Source: G021776435 sp046756245 (GTDB taxonomy: Bacteria; Pseudomonadota; Alphaproteobacteria; Caulobacterales; Parvularculaceae). Taken from it: a stretch of DNA of 8,899 bases. The position numbers were made by a program, and so were the translations under genes. This document shows positions 1-5,892 of this stretch, piece after piece; within the stretch, counting starts at the first letter, position 1, and each line of letters begins with the position of its first letter. The notes beneath the pieces are model-generated. The model was not told where the DNA came from. It saw only the letters and a program-made list of their open reading frames with translations, and did not search any database. The stretch lies in NCBI GenBank assembly GCA_046756245.1, contig JBHHVZ010000110.1, forward strand, positions 1-8,899, read 5' to 3'.

Positions 1-1036
1 CCTGAATCTCGTTGTCGAAATGGCCGATATTGCCGACGATCGCCATGTCCTTGAGAAGTCGCATATGGTCGAGAGTCAGGACGTCCTTGTTGCCGGTGGC
101 GGTGACGACGACATCGGCGCGCGGCGCGCCCTCTTCCATGGAGACGACCTCGAAACCGTCCATCGCCGCCTGCAATGCGCAGATCGGGTCGATTTCGGTG
201 ATCATCACCCGCGCGCCTGCGCCTTTGAGTGACTGCGCCGATCCTTTGCCGACGTCGCCATAGCCGGCCACTAGCGCCACTTTGCCCGCAAGCATCACGT
301 CCGTCGCCCGGCGGATGCCGTCGACGAGCGATTCCCGGCAGCCATATTTGTTGTCGAATTTCGACTTGGTGACGGAGTCGTTGACATTGATGGCGGGGAA
401 GGGGAGCTGGCCGTTTTTCGCGCGCTGATAAAGCCGCAATACGCCCGTTGTCGTTTCCTCGGTGACGCCGTTTATGTTCGCCTTGACCTTCGAATACCAG
501 CCAGGCTGCTTGTCGAGACGGCGTCTGATCGTATCGAATAAGGCGCGCTCTTCGTCATTGGACGGATTGTCGAGAATCGAGGGGTCTTCTTCCGCGTCCG
601 CGCCCAGGAGAACGAGCAGCGTCGCGTCGCCGCCATCGTCGAGAATCATGTTGGCGGTTTCGCCGTCGGGCCATTCGAAAATCCGGTCGGCGAAATCCCA
701 GTATTCTTCCAGGGTCTCGCCCTTGAAGGCGAAAACCGGCGCGCCGGCGGCGGCGATGGCGGCGGCGGCGTGATCCTGCGTCGAATAGATGTTGCAGGAC
801 GCCCAGCGCACTTCGGCCCCCAAGGCTTGAAGCGTTTCTATGAGCACCGCCGTCTGGATCGTCATATGCAGCGACCCGGCGATGCGCGCGCCCTTGAGCG
901 GCTGGGCGGCGGCGAATTCCTCGCGCGTGGCCATCAGGCCGGGCATTTCGGTTTCGGCGATTTCGATCTCGCGGCGCCCCCATTCGGCGAGGGCGAGATC
1001 CTTGACAAAATAATCGTGATGGCTCGGCGCGTTCAT
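1..1036 (-). CDS. ahcY: S-adenosylhomocysteine hydrolase (adenosylhomocysteinase), C-terminus beyond window
   Basis: Hydrolyses S-adenosylhomocysteine to adenosine and homocysteine in the cytosol, removing the product that inhibits SAM-dependent methyltransferases and feeding the methionine cycle. About 345 residues are visible from an ATG at 1036; family members are about 430-470 residues, so the C-terminal quarter lies off the left edge. Signatures read directly on the minus strand, in order: SLHMTIQTAVLIETL, NIYSTQDHAAAAIAAAG, NVNDSVTKSKFDNKYGCRES (substrate region), GYGDVGKGSAQSLKGAGARV (the NAD-binding Rossmann glycine motif), TEIDPICALQAAMDG and GNIGHFDNEIQ. The segment DADAEEDPSILDNPSNDEER matches the insertion seen in the longer bacterial form. 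An AAGGA ribosome site (plus-strand 1046-1050) sits 9 nt before the ATG. A promoter and palindromic operator lie upstream. No frameshift is seen in the visible part. Identity is essentially certain. Confidence 0.97.
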   Translation of the reverse strand, partial: MNAPSHHDYFVKDLALAEWGRREIEIAETEMPGLMATREEFAAAQPLKGARIAGSLHMTIQTAVLIETLQALGAEVRWASCNIYSTQDHAAAAIAAAGAPVFAFKGETLEEYWDFADRIFEWPDGETANMILDDGGDATLLVLLGADAEEDPSILDNPSNDEERALFDTIRRRLDKQPGWYSKVKANINGVTEETTTGVLRLYQRAKNGQLPFPAINVNDSVTKSKFDNKYGCRESLVDGIRRATDVMLAGKVALVAGYGDVGKGSAQSLKGAGARVMITEIDPICALQAAMDGFEVVSMEEGAPRADVVVTATGNKDVLTLDHMRLLKDMAIVGNIGHFDNEIQ

Positions 1037-1071
1037 GCGGCGGGGTCCTTGTTCTGCTGTGGCTCGAGCGG

Positions 1072-1100
1072 CTTATATCAGCGCCGGCGCGCGTCGCCAA
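1072..1100 (-). promoter_or_regulatory. Candidate sigma-70-type promoter of ahcY
   Basis: Read on the minus strand, TTGGCG (plus positions 1095-1100) and TATAAG (1072-1077) are separated by exactly 17 nt and lie about 35 nt before the ahcY start. The spacing and the -10 box are good; the -35 box matches the consensus at TTG. The palindrome at 1106-1125 abuts it on the upstream side. This is a pattern match only. Confidence 0.5.
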
Positions 1101-1105
1101 GAGAC

Positions 1106-1125
1106 ATATAAAGATTTCTTTATAT
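1106..1125. promoter_or_regulatory. 20-bp palindromic operator upstream of ahcY (SahR-like)
   Basis: ATATAAAGA (1106-1114) and TCTTTATAT (1117-1125) form a perfect 9-bp inverted repeat with a TT centre, an A/T island in very GC-rich DNA. It resembles the operator I recall for SahR, the ArsR-family regulator that senses S-adenosylhomocysteine and controls ahcY, metH and metF in Rhizobiales. That link rests on memory of the motif and on the fit with the adjacent gene; no sahR gene is in the window. The site lies 5 bp upstream of the proposed -35 box, so either it acts from an upstream position or the true promoter overlaps it. Confidence 0.6.
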
Positions 1126-1600
1126 CTATGACTCCCGGTCTCCGCCCATGCGCTTTCGGCTCCGCCGGCCTTGGGGCCGCGGGAGGATGGCGAGAAAAGA
1201 GAGGCGGCGCGGGGCGGCCAACCCTTAACAGTGCAAGGAACGGGATAGCTCGCACCCCGCGCCCGGCGTTTGGTCTGGCGAACAGCTCTCAGCCTCCGCG
1301 TCTCCTTTTCTCCGGGGCGCTTTTTCCCCGCCGCCCGCCGGCTTCCGGCCGGAGGCGACGGAACGGCCCGGAGCGGACGGCGCGAAAGCCGGCCGATCCG
1401 GCGGACGGGGCGCTTCCGGTCGCAGCGCCTTACGCCCGCTCGCCGGTCCCATGCCGCTGAAACACGGTCGACAACGCCTCTCCGCGCATGGAACGCAACA
1501 AAGATAAGACCGCCCGGAAGGCGTTGGATAACTATCCCTCAAAATTTAATGTTTGAGATACGAACCCCGCATGAATGCTGGACTCGCGCCCGCGAAAATT
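1126..1600. other. Intergenic stretch of about 475 bp without a supportable gene
   Basis: This stretch lies between the ahcY control region and the terminator of the SDR gene. Open frames exist on both strands because the DNA is very GC-rich and stop-poor, but their translations are low-complexity Arg/Pro/Ala/Gly strings with no recognisable domain and no convincing ribosome site. It contains one AT-rich dyad, CTCAAA (1538-1543) and TTTGAG (1552-1557), of unknown meaning. No tRNA, IS end or riboswitch fold was recognised. Confidence 0.5.
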
Positions 1601-1627
1601 CCCCTCATGCGTGTGCGGAGGGGTTTT
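1601..1627 (-). terminator. Rho-independent terminator, possibly bidirectional
   Basis: CCCCTC (1601-1606) and GAGGGG (1618-1623) form a perfect 6-bp GC-rich stem with an 11-nt loop. On the minus strand it starts 25 nt after the stop of the SDR gene and is followed by AATTTT, which fits termination of that gene. On the plus strand it is followed by TTTT, so it could also act in that direction. Confidence 0.65.
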
Positions 1628-1647
1628 GGGGGCCGCGCATTCAAGAG

Positions 1648-2514
1648 TCAGCCGTCGGCCGCAAAAATGGCATCGAGCCCCTCCCGATAGGTCGGATATT
1701 GAAGCGTCACGCCAAGTTTTTCCTTCATTCGGTCGTTTCGAACGCGCTTGTTGTCGGCGTAGAAACTGCGCGCCATGTCGGAAAGGTCGGCGTCCTCCAG
1801 CGGGACAAGCGGCGGCGGGGCGACGCCCAGCAATGTGCAGGCGTATTCGATAACGTCCTGCGGCGGCGTCGGTTCGTCGTCGGAAAGATTGAACAGCGCA
1901 TCAGCGTGCGGGTTTTGAATGCTGGCTTTGAGCGCCGCGGCGATGTCGTCCACATGCATACGGTTGAAGACCTGGCCTTCTTTGATTATGCGCCTGGCGC
2001 GGCCGGCGCGCACCGCATCGAGCGCCGATCGGCCGGGACCGTAAATCCCCGGCAGGCGGAAAATAACGAGCGGCAGAGTGCGCTCGACCGCAAACCCGGT
2101 CCATTCGGCTTCCGCTTTGACGCGCCGGCGCGCCCGCGCGGAAATCGCCTTAAGGTCGGCGGTCTCGTCTATCCAGGCGCCGCCATGGTCGCCGTAAACG
2201 CCATTTGTGGAGAGATAGCCGATCCAGCCGATTTTATCGGCGCGGGCCGCAAGCGCATCGGAACATGCATGGAAGATCGGGCAGCCGTCATCATTGGGCG
2301 GCGCTGAAATAAGTGCGGCCGCGGCGTCGTCTAGCGCGTTCGCCGGAATCTGGCCAATGGTCCAAAGCACCGGCTCGGCGCCGTCCTCAGCGATCATGGC
2401 GGCCTTGCCGGCGCTCCGCGCCGTCGCCGCGATCAACCAGCCATCCGCCGCGAGCCTTCGCGCCAGCGCGCGCGCCGTATAGCCGTAACCGAAGCAAAAG
2501 AGACGATTGGGCAT
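1648..2514 (-). CDS. Atypical SDR-family NAD(P)-dependent oxidoreductase/epimerase-like protein
   Basis: A 288-residue cytosolic Rossmann-fold protein of the atypical short-chain dehydrogenase group that includes YeeZ-like and NAD-dependent epimerase/dehydratase-like proteins. The glycine motif FGYGYTA (G9, G11, A14) follows the first beta strand, and a typical LSTNGVYGDHGG block with Tyr107 lies where extended SDRs carry the active-site Tyr. The usual YxxxK lysine is absent because Gly is at +4, so catalytic activity is not assured. FRLPGIYGPGR and NRMHVDDIAAAL are further family blocks. An upstream GTG at 2556 would add 14 residues, but the ATG at 2514 puts the first strand (RLFCFGYG) directly at the N-terminus as usual in this family, so it is preferred. 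It stands alone, divergent from thpR 72 bp away. The substrate cannot be named. Confidence 0.85.
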   Translation of the reverse strand: MPNRLFCFGYGYTARALARRLAADGWLIAATARSAGKAAMIAEDGAEPVLWTIGQIPANALDDAAAALISAPPNDDGCPIFHACSDALAARADKIGWIGYLSTNGVYGDHGGAWIDETADLKAISARARRRVKAEAEWTGFAVERTLPLVIFRLPGIYGPGRSALDAVRAGRARRIIKEGQVFNRMHVDDIAAALKASIQNPHADALFNLSDDEPTPPQDVIEYACTLLGVAPPPLVPLEDADLSDMARSFYADNKRVRNDRMKEKLGVTLQYPTYREGLDAIFAADG

Positions 2515-2586
2515 GAACGCGATTACCGAAATCCGGCGCGTGCGCGATATGGACACGGACCGCGACCGCCTTCAGATTTGTCTCCC

Positions 2587-3129
2587 ATGTACAGACTCTT
2601 CGTTGCGCTTTCCATCCCCGAGGCGACCGTGGCCGCGCTTGAACGCCTTCAATCAGGCCTGGTCGGGGCGCGATGGCGGCCGCGGGAGAATTTCCATCTG
2701 ACGCTGCGCTTTATCGGCGAGACAGACCGACACGGTTTCACGGAAGTGCGCTCGATGCTGGCGAAAATCACAACGCCCGGGTTTGACCTGACACTGAACG
2801 GGCTGGGATATTTCGGCGATCGCAAACCGCGCGCGCTCTGGGTCGGCGCGCCGGCGACGCCGCCGCTTTTACATCTGCAAGCGAAGGTCGAAACCGCCGT
2901 AAAACGGGCGGGTTTTCCTTGCGAGAGCCGAAAATTCACCCCTCATGTCACGCTCGCCTCACTCAAAGGCGCAAGCCGTGACGCCGCCGAACGCTTTTGT
3001 GCGGCCAACGGCCTGTTATCGGATACGGCTTTTCCGGTCGATGCGTTTCATCTCTACTCGTCGCGCCTCGGCGGGGCGGCGAGCCATTATACGATTGAAG
3101 AAAGCTATATGCTTTCGTCTTCCAGGTAA
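2587..3129 (+). CDS. thpR: RNA 2',3'-cyclic phosphodiesterase (2H phosphoesterase, LigT/ThpR)
   Basis: A 180-residue protein with the two HxTx motifs that define the 2H phosphoesterase superfamily: HLTL at residues 37-40, inside the family block NFHLTLRFIGE, and HVTL at 120-123, inside KFTPHVTLA. The N-terminus MYRLFVALSIPE is typical of the family. Such enzymes open 2',3'-cyclic phosphates on RNA ends to 2'-phosphates and can ligate tRNA halves in vitro. The length matches the family (about 175-190). The ATG at 2587 is chosen over a TTG nine bases earlier because homologues start with M-x-R-L-F-x-A. Its 3' end overlaps the convergent phosphatase gene by 25 bp. No paired RNA ligase or kinase gene is nearby. 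Confidence 0.93.
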   Translation: MYRLFVALSIPEATVAALERLQSGLVGARWRPRENFHLTLRFIGETDRHGFTEVRSMLAKITTPGFDLTLNGLGYFGDRKPRALWVGAPATPPLLHLQAKVETAVKRAGFPCESRKFTPHVTLASLKGASRDAAERFCAANGLLSDTAFPVDAFHLYSSRLGGAASHYTIEESYMLSSSR

Positions 3130-3569
3130 TCGAGGAATCCTTCCGCGCCCGTTTCAATCAGATCGAGCACGGTTTCAAAACCCTGCGATCCGCCATAATA
3201 GGGGTCAGGCGTTTCGCGCATATCGGTGTCGGCGAAGTCGAGAAAGAGACGAATGTCGCACTCGCGATTGGGCGGCGCCATGGCCAGAAGCTCGGCCTGA
3301 TTGCCCAGATCCATCGCCAGAAGATAGTCGAACTCGTAAAAATCCGAGAGCGCGACTTGGCGCGCACGCTGATGCGCGATTTCGTAACCGCGCCGGGCGG
3401 CGGCCTTGATCATGCGCGCGTCGGGCGGATCGCCCACATGCCAGCCGCCGGTGCCCGCACTTTCAATGTAAAGATCAAGTCCGCGCTTGCGCGCAGCGGC
3501 GCGCAATACGCCTTCGGCCGCTGGCGAGCGGCAGATATTTCCAAGACAGACAAACAGAATTCGCTTCAT
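3105..3569 (-). CDS. Low-molecular-weight protein tyrosine phosphatase
   Basis: A 154-residue protein of the expected length for the family. The phosphate-binding loop CLGNICRSP is at residues 8-16, with nucleophile Cys8 and Arg14, directly after the first beta strand (RILFVCLG). The general-acid Asp122 is in PDPYYGG near the C-terminus, and the ESAGTGGWHVG block is also characteristic. It removes phosphate from phosphotyrosine in cytosolic proteins or from small molecules; the physiological substrate is unknown. The position next to thpR, without exopolysaccharide or kinase genes, argues for a housekeeping LMW-PTP rather than a Wzb-type one. The gene is divergent from the DUF1993 gene across 146 bp and shares 25 bp of 3' coding sequence with thpR. 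Confidence 0.94.
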   Translation of the reverse strand: MKRILFVCLGNICRSPAAEGVLRAAARKRGLDLYIESAGTGGWHVGDPPDARMIKAAARRGYEIAHQRARQVALSDFYEFDYLLAMDLGNQAELLAMAPPNRECDIRLFLDFADTDMRETPDPYYGGSQGFETVLDLIETGAEGFLDYLEDESI

Positions 3570-3715
3570 GACTTTAGGGTGCGGCGGCGGCGCGGGAAGA
3601 TTTCCACCTTCAATTTCTCGGATGACGTCTTATCTAACCGTCTTGCTTGCCTTAGGATAGTGCCCGCGGAGGCCGGCGCGCCGTCGGCCCCGATTCTCGA
3701 AAGGAAATTGCATTC

Positions 3716-4225
3716 ATGTCGCTGACTTTTTCTGCTGTCGCCCAGTCGACCATCGGGCAAATGTTCACTGCACTCGACGGCATTCTCGCAAAAGCCGCCG
3801 AACACGCCGAAGCTGACAAGATTGAGGAATCGGCTTTATTGGACGCGCGCCTCTATCCCGACATGTTTCCGATGTCGCGTCAGGTTCAGATCGCCTGCGA
3901 CATCGCCGCGCGCGGTCTTTCCCGCCTCGCTGGCGTCGAACCGCCGAGTTTTCCCGACGAGGAGAAAACATTCGAAGAGCTTCGCGCCCGGATCAAAAAG
4001 ACCAAAACCGTTATTGACGATCTACCCGCTGAGGCGATCGACGCCGATCCCGACAAGGACATCACCTTCCCGGTCGGGCCGGAGACCATGACATTGAAGC
4101 GGCAGGCGTTCTTGCTCAATTTCGTCCTACCCAACGTCTATTTCCACGTAACGACGACATATGACTTGTTGCGCCATTGCGGCGTTGCGCTCGGCAAGCG
4201 TGATTTCCTGGCCGTTTCGCCCTGA
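3716..4225 (+). CDS. DUF1993 family protein
   Basis: A 169-residue cytosolic protein matching the DUF1993 family, seen in the block RLYPDMFPMSRQVQIACD (about residues 45-63), followed by the predicted helical stretch ending in FVLPNVYFHVTTTYDLLRHCGV. The family is thought to resemble the DinB-like four-helix-bundle fold, but its biochemical role is not established and none is claimed here. The start is supported by AAAGGA (3700-3705) ten bases before the ATG. The stop lies 16 bp before the sirtuin ATG, so the two are almost certainly one transcript. This pairing may hint at a shared process, but I know no demonstrated link. Confidence 0.88.
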   Translation: MSLTFSAVAQSTIGQMFTALDGILAKAAEHAEADKIEESALLDARLYPDMFPMSRQVQIACDIAARGLSRLAGVEPPSFPDEEKTFEELRARIKKTKTVIDDLPAEAIDADPDKDITFPVGPETMTLKRQAFLLNFVLPNVYFHVTTTYDLLRHCGVALGKRDFLAVSP

Positions 4226-4228
4226 CTG

Positions 4229-4237
4229 AAAGGAGGT
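4229..4237 (+). promoter_or_regulatory. Near-perfect Shine-Dalgarno site of the sirtuin gene
   Basis: AAAGGAGGT ends 4 nt before the ATG at 4242 and begins 4 nt after the DUF1993 stop codon. It fixes the sirtuin start and predicts efficient translation of the second gene of the pair. Confidence 0.85.
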
Positions 4238-4241
4238 CACG

Positions 4242-4952
4242 ATGCGTCGCATCGTTGTTCTGACCGGCTCCGGCATATCCGCTGAATCCGGCGTGGCGAC
4301 TTTTCGCGACAAGGACGGGGTCTGGTCGAAATACGATTACCGCGAGGTGGCGACGCCGGAAGGCTTCTCCGCAAATCCGGCGCTGGTGCACGAATTCTAT
4401 AACCAGCGCCGGCGGCGGCTGCCGACGGTCGATCCCAATCCGGCGCATCGCGCGCTCGCCCTATTGGAGCGTAAAATAGAAACGGCGGGCGGAAGGTTCA
4501 CGCTGGTCACCCAGAATGTCGACGATCTTCATGAACGGGCGGGATCGCGCAACCTCTACCACATGCATGGAGAGCTTCTAAAAGCGCTTTGCGCGCATTG
4601 CGGAGACAAGCGCAGACATGCAGGCGACCTTAGCGTTGAAACTGCATGCGTGGCGTGCGGACACACGGGCGGCATGCGCCCCGACGTCGTCTGGTTCGGC
4701 GAAATTCCGCGTCATATGGACGAAATTGTCGAAGCGCTTGATGCTGCCGACCTTTTCGTTTCCATTGGCACGTCGGGATCGGTCTATCCGGCAGCGGGCT
4801 TTGTCGGCACAGCGCGGCGAGCCGGCGCTGCGTGTACGGAGTTTAATTTGGAGCCGTCCGAAAACGCGTCTCTGTTTTCTGACAGCCGCTACGGCAAGGC
4901 CGGGGAGATCGTTCCGCAATGGGTTGACGAGGTTTTAGCCGCGTTCGCCTGA
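4242..4952 (+). CDS. cobB: NAD-dependent protein deacylase, sirtuin class III (CobB/SIRT5-like)
   Basis: A 236-residue sirtuin that removes acyl groups from lysines using NAD+, giving nicotinamide and O-acyl-ADP-ribose. Motifs in order: GSGISAESGVATFRD (residues 9-23, NAD binding), TQNVDDLHERAGS (90-102), catalytic His109 in HMHGEL, four zinc cysteines C117, C120, C136 and C139, MRPDVVWFGE (145-154) and the GTSGSVYPAAGF block. Tyr53 and Arg56 form the YxxR pair that in class III sirtuins recognises succinyl and malonyl groups, so desuccinylase/demalonylase activity is likely beside deacetylation. The N-terminus is short, starting at the first beta strand, as in the minimal CobB form. It is the second gene after DUF1993. 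Its last 18 bp overlap the 3' end of merR on the other strand. Confidence 0.96.
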   Translation: MRRIVVLTGSGISAESGVATFRDKDGVWSKYDYREVATPEGFSANPALVHEFYNQRRRRLPTVDPNPAHRALALLERKIETAGGRFTLVTQNVDDLHERAGSRNLYHMHGELLKALCAHCGDKRRHAGDLSVETACVACGHTGGMRPDVVWFGEIPRHMDEIVEALDAADLFVSIGTSGSVYPAAGFVGTARRAGAACTEFNLEPSENASLFSDSRYGKAGEIVPQWVDEVLAAFA

Positions 4953-5444
4953 GAGCGCGCCGATCACCGGACATGCCGGAGCGTCGCCGCCCTCGCACTC
5001 TGCGAACGCGCGCGACAGCGTCGCTTCAAGCTTTTCGAGATCGGCGATTCTGGCGCGCACGCCTTCTAGAGCGCATTCCGAAAAGTGGGAACCGGTTTTC
5101 GGATATAATGCGCGACAAAACAAAAACCTAGAGCATGTTCTCCGACTCGCATTTCGGAGAACATGCTCTAAGTGTTTTTGCGTCAGCGACATCACTTCGC
5201 CGCAAGTTGGCGCGCCTTCGTCGAGCCCCGGAAGCGAGCGAATGTCGTCCAGCGAAAAGCCGAGCGCGCGCCCGCGCTTGATGAAGTTCAGCCGCAGCGC
5301 GGCGTCTTTGTCGTAGACCCGATGGCCGCCTTCCGTCCGGTCCGGTGCGGGCAGCAAGCCCGCGCGCTCATAATATCGGATCGTTTCAATGTTGACGCCG
5401 ACGTGACGGCTGAGCCGACCAATTGTGAGCCTTTTTTCGCGCAT
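4935..5444 (-). CDS. merR: MerR-family mercury-type regulator with an in-frame repeat-derived insert
   Basis: A 169-residue regulator; without the insert it would be about 134, the normal MerR size. Residues 5-75 are the winged helix-turn-helix (LTIGRLSRHVGVNIETIRYYERAGLL, then GGHRVYD and the ALGFSLDDI region). The Hg(II)-type cysteines are present: C81 before the dimerisation helix, and C150 and C158 in AECEGGDAPACPVI. Residues about 93-127 (HVLRNASRR to SECALE) have no counterpart in MerR proteins and come from the repeat at 5066-5170; removing them restores the usual join QKHLE/GVRARIADLEKLE. The ATG at 5444 is chosen over the longer frame to 5606 because MREKRLTIGRL is the standard MerR N-terminus and the extension would run through the operator. 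Divergent from merT, it probably controls that promoter and, through operator proximity (5 bp from its ATG), itself. Function with the insert is uncertain. Confidence 0.9.
   Translation of the reverse strand: MREKRLTIGRLSRHVGVNIETIRYYERAGLLPAPDRTEGGHRVYDKDAALRLNFIKRGRALGFSLDDIRSLPGLDEGAPTCGEVMSLTQKHLEHVLRNASRRTCSRFLFCRALYPKTGSHFSECALEGVRARIADLEKLEATLSRAFAECEGGDAPACPVIGALSGERG
5066..5170. repeat. Composite palindromic repeat inserted in the merR coding sequence
   Basis: Two hairpins sit side by side. The first runs 5071-5113: GCGCATT pairs with AATGCGC and CCGAAAA (5078-5084) with TTTTCGG (5096-5102), around the core GTGGGAACCGG. The second is a perfect 17-bp inverted repeat (5129-5145 with 5154-5170, starting TAGAGCATG) around an 8-nt loop. 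CTAGAGC occurs at the start of both units (5066 and 5128), and the element ends with the complement GCTCTA. The first unit's core matches a family of short palindromes I recall as very common in Rhizobiales intergenic DNA. It is about 105 bp, a multiple of three, and on the merR strand only the frame actually used is free of stop codons. It encodes no protein of its own and looks like a non-autonomous, RPE/MITE-like repeat. Confidence 0.85.
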
Positions 5445-5449
5445 TGGGC

Positions 5450-5480
5450 TTGAACCTGTAGTTACTACAGATTGTAGCCT
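5450..5480 (+). promoter_or_regulatory. MerR-type promoter/operator of the merT operon
   Basis: TTGAAC (5450-5455) and TAGCCT (5475-5480) are separated by 19 nt, the elongated spacer typical of promoters activated by MerR-family proteins through DNA untwisting. The spacer holds a perfect dyad, CTGTAG-TTA-CTACAG (5456-5470). It lies between the merR start (5444) and the merT start (5518), as in mer operons. Confidence 0.85.
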
Positions 5481-5517
5481 AACAAGGAATAATTGACGGG
5501 CAACAGGAGCCGCAAAC

Positions 5518-5892
5518 ATGTCGGGTCGGAAAGTAACCGGAAGCGCTGCAACCGGCGGCGCGGCGGGGTTGAGCGCGATCGCTTCTTTTATTGGCCTGTG
5601 CTGCATCGGGCCGTGGACCGTCGCGCTGTTCGGCGTGCCAGGCGCTGTCGCCCTGGCGCGGTGGCAGCCCGTCCGTCCTTATCTGCTCGCGGCTGCGGCC
5701 GGCCTCCTTATCTGGGCGTTTTGGCGCGTTTACAGGCCGCTTCCGGCGAACGGAACCGCCTGCGACGCCAAACGCCGGTCGGTCTGGCTTCAGATCGCCC
5801 TGTGGGCGTCGGCGGCGCTCTTTCTGGTCGCCGTCTTTGCAGACCAGCTTCAGTGGATTCTCGTTGATCCGACGCCGGAGGGATTGAGATGA
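5518..5892 (+). CDS. merT: MerT-like mercuric ion transporter
   Basis: A 124-residue inner-membrane protein with three predicted helices (about 15-46, 52-72 and 88-108). The vicinal cysteines Cys28-Cys29 in FIGLCCIGPW lie in the first helix, where MerT takes Hg(II) from the periplasm. Canonical MerT (116 residues) has a second cysteine pair in the cytosolic loop; here only Cys82 is seen, so transfer to the inside would use one thiol or a partner. AGGAG (5505-5509) lies 8 nt before the ATG. The stop overlaps the next start as ATGA, implying translational coupling. It is the first gene of the operon behind the MerR promoter. Transport of another thiophilic metal is possible, but the MerR type favours mercury. 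Confidence 0.82.
   Translation: MSGRKVTGSAATGGAAGLSAIASFIGLCCIGPWTVALFGVPGAVALARWQPVRPYLLAAAAGLLIWAFWRVYRPLPANGTACDAKRRSVWLQIALWASAALFLVAVFADQLQWILVDPTPEGLR

Noticed and set aside
1225..1542. Minus-strand frame of 105 codons in the gap after ahcY
   Set aside because: Low-complexity composition, no ribosome site, no recognisable family.
1270..2307. Long plus-strand open frame of 345 codons
   Set aside because: It lies mostly antisense to the clear SDR gene and its product is Arg/Gly/Pro-rich with no domain; GC-rich DNA gives such frames by chance.
5071..5170. Transcription terminator or CRISPR-like repeat within merR
   Set aside because: The hairpins lack T-runs suited to termination of merR and there is no repeat-spacer array; the palindromic repeat explanation accounts for all of it.
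5445..5606. N-terminal extension of merR to 5606
   Set aside because: It would pass through the operator and the merT start, and MerR proteins normally start at MREKxLTIGxL.
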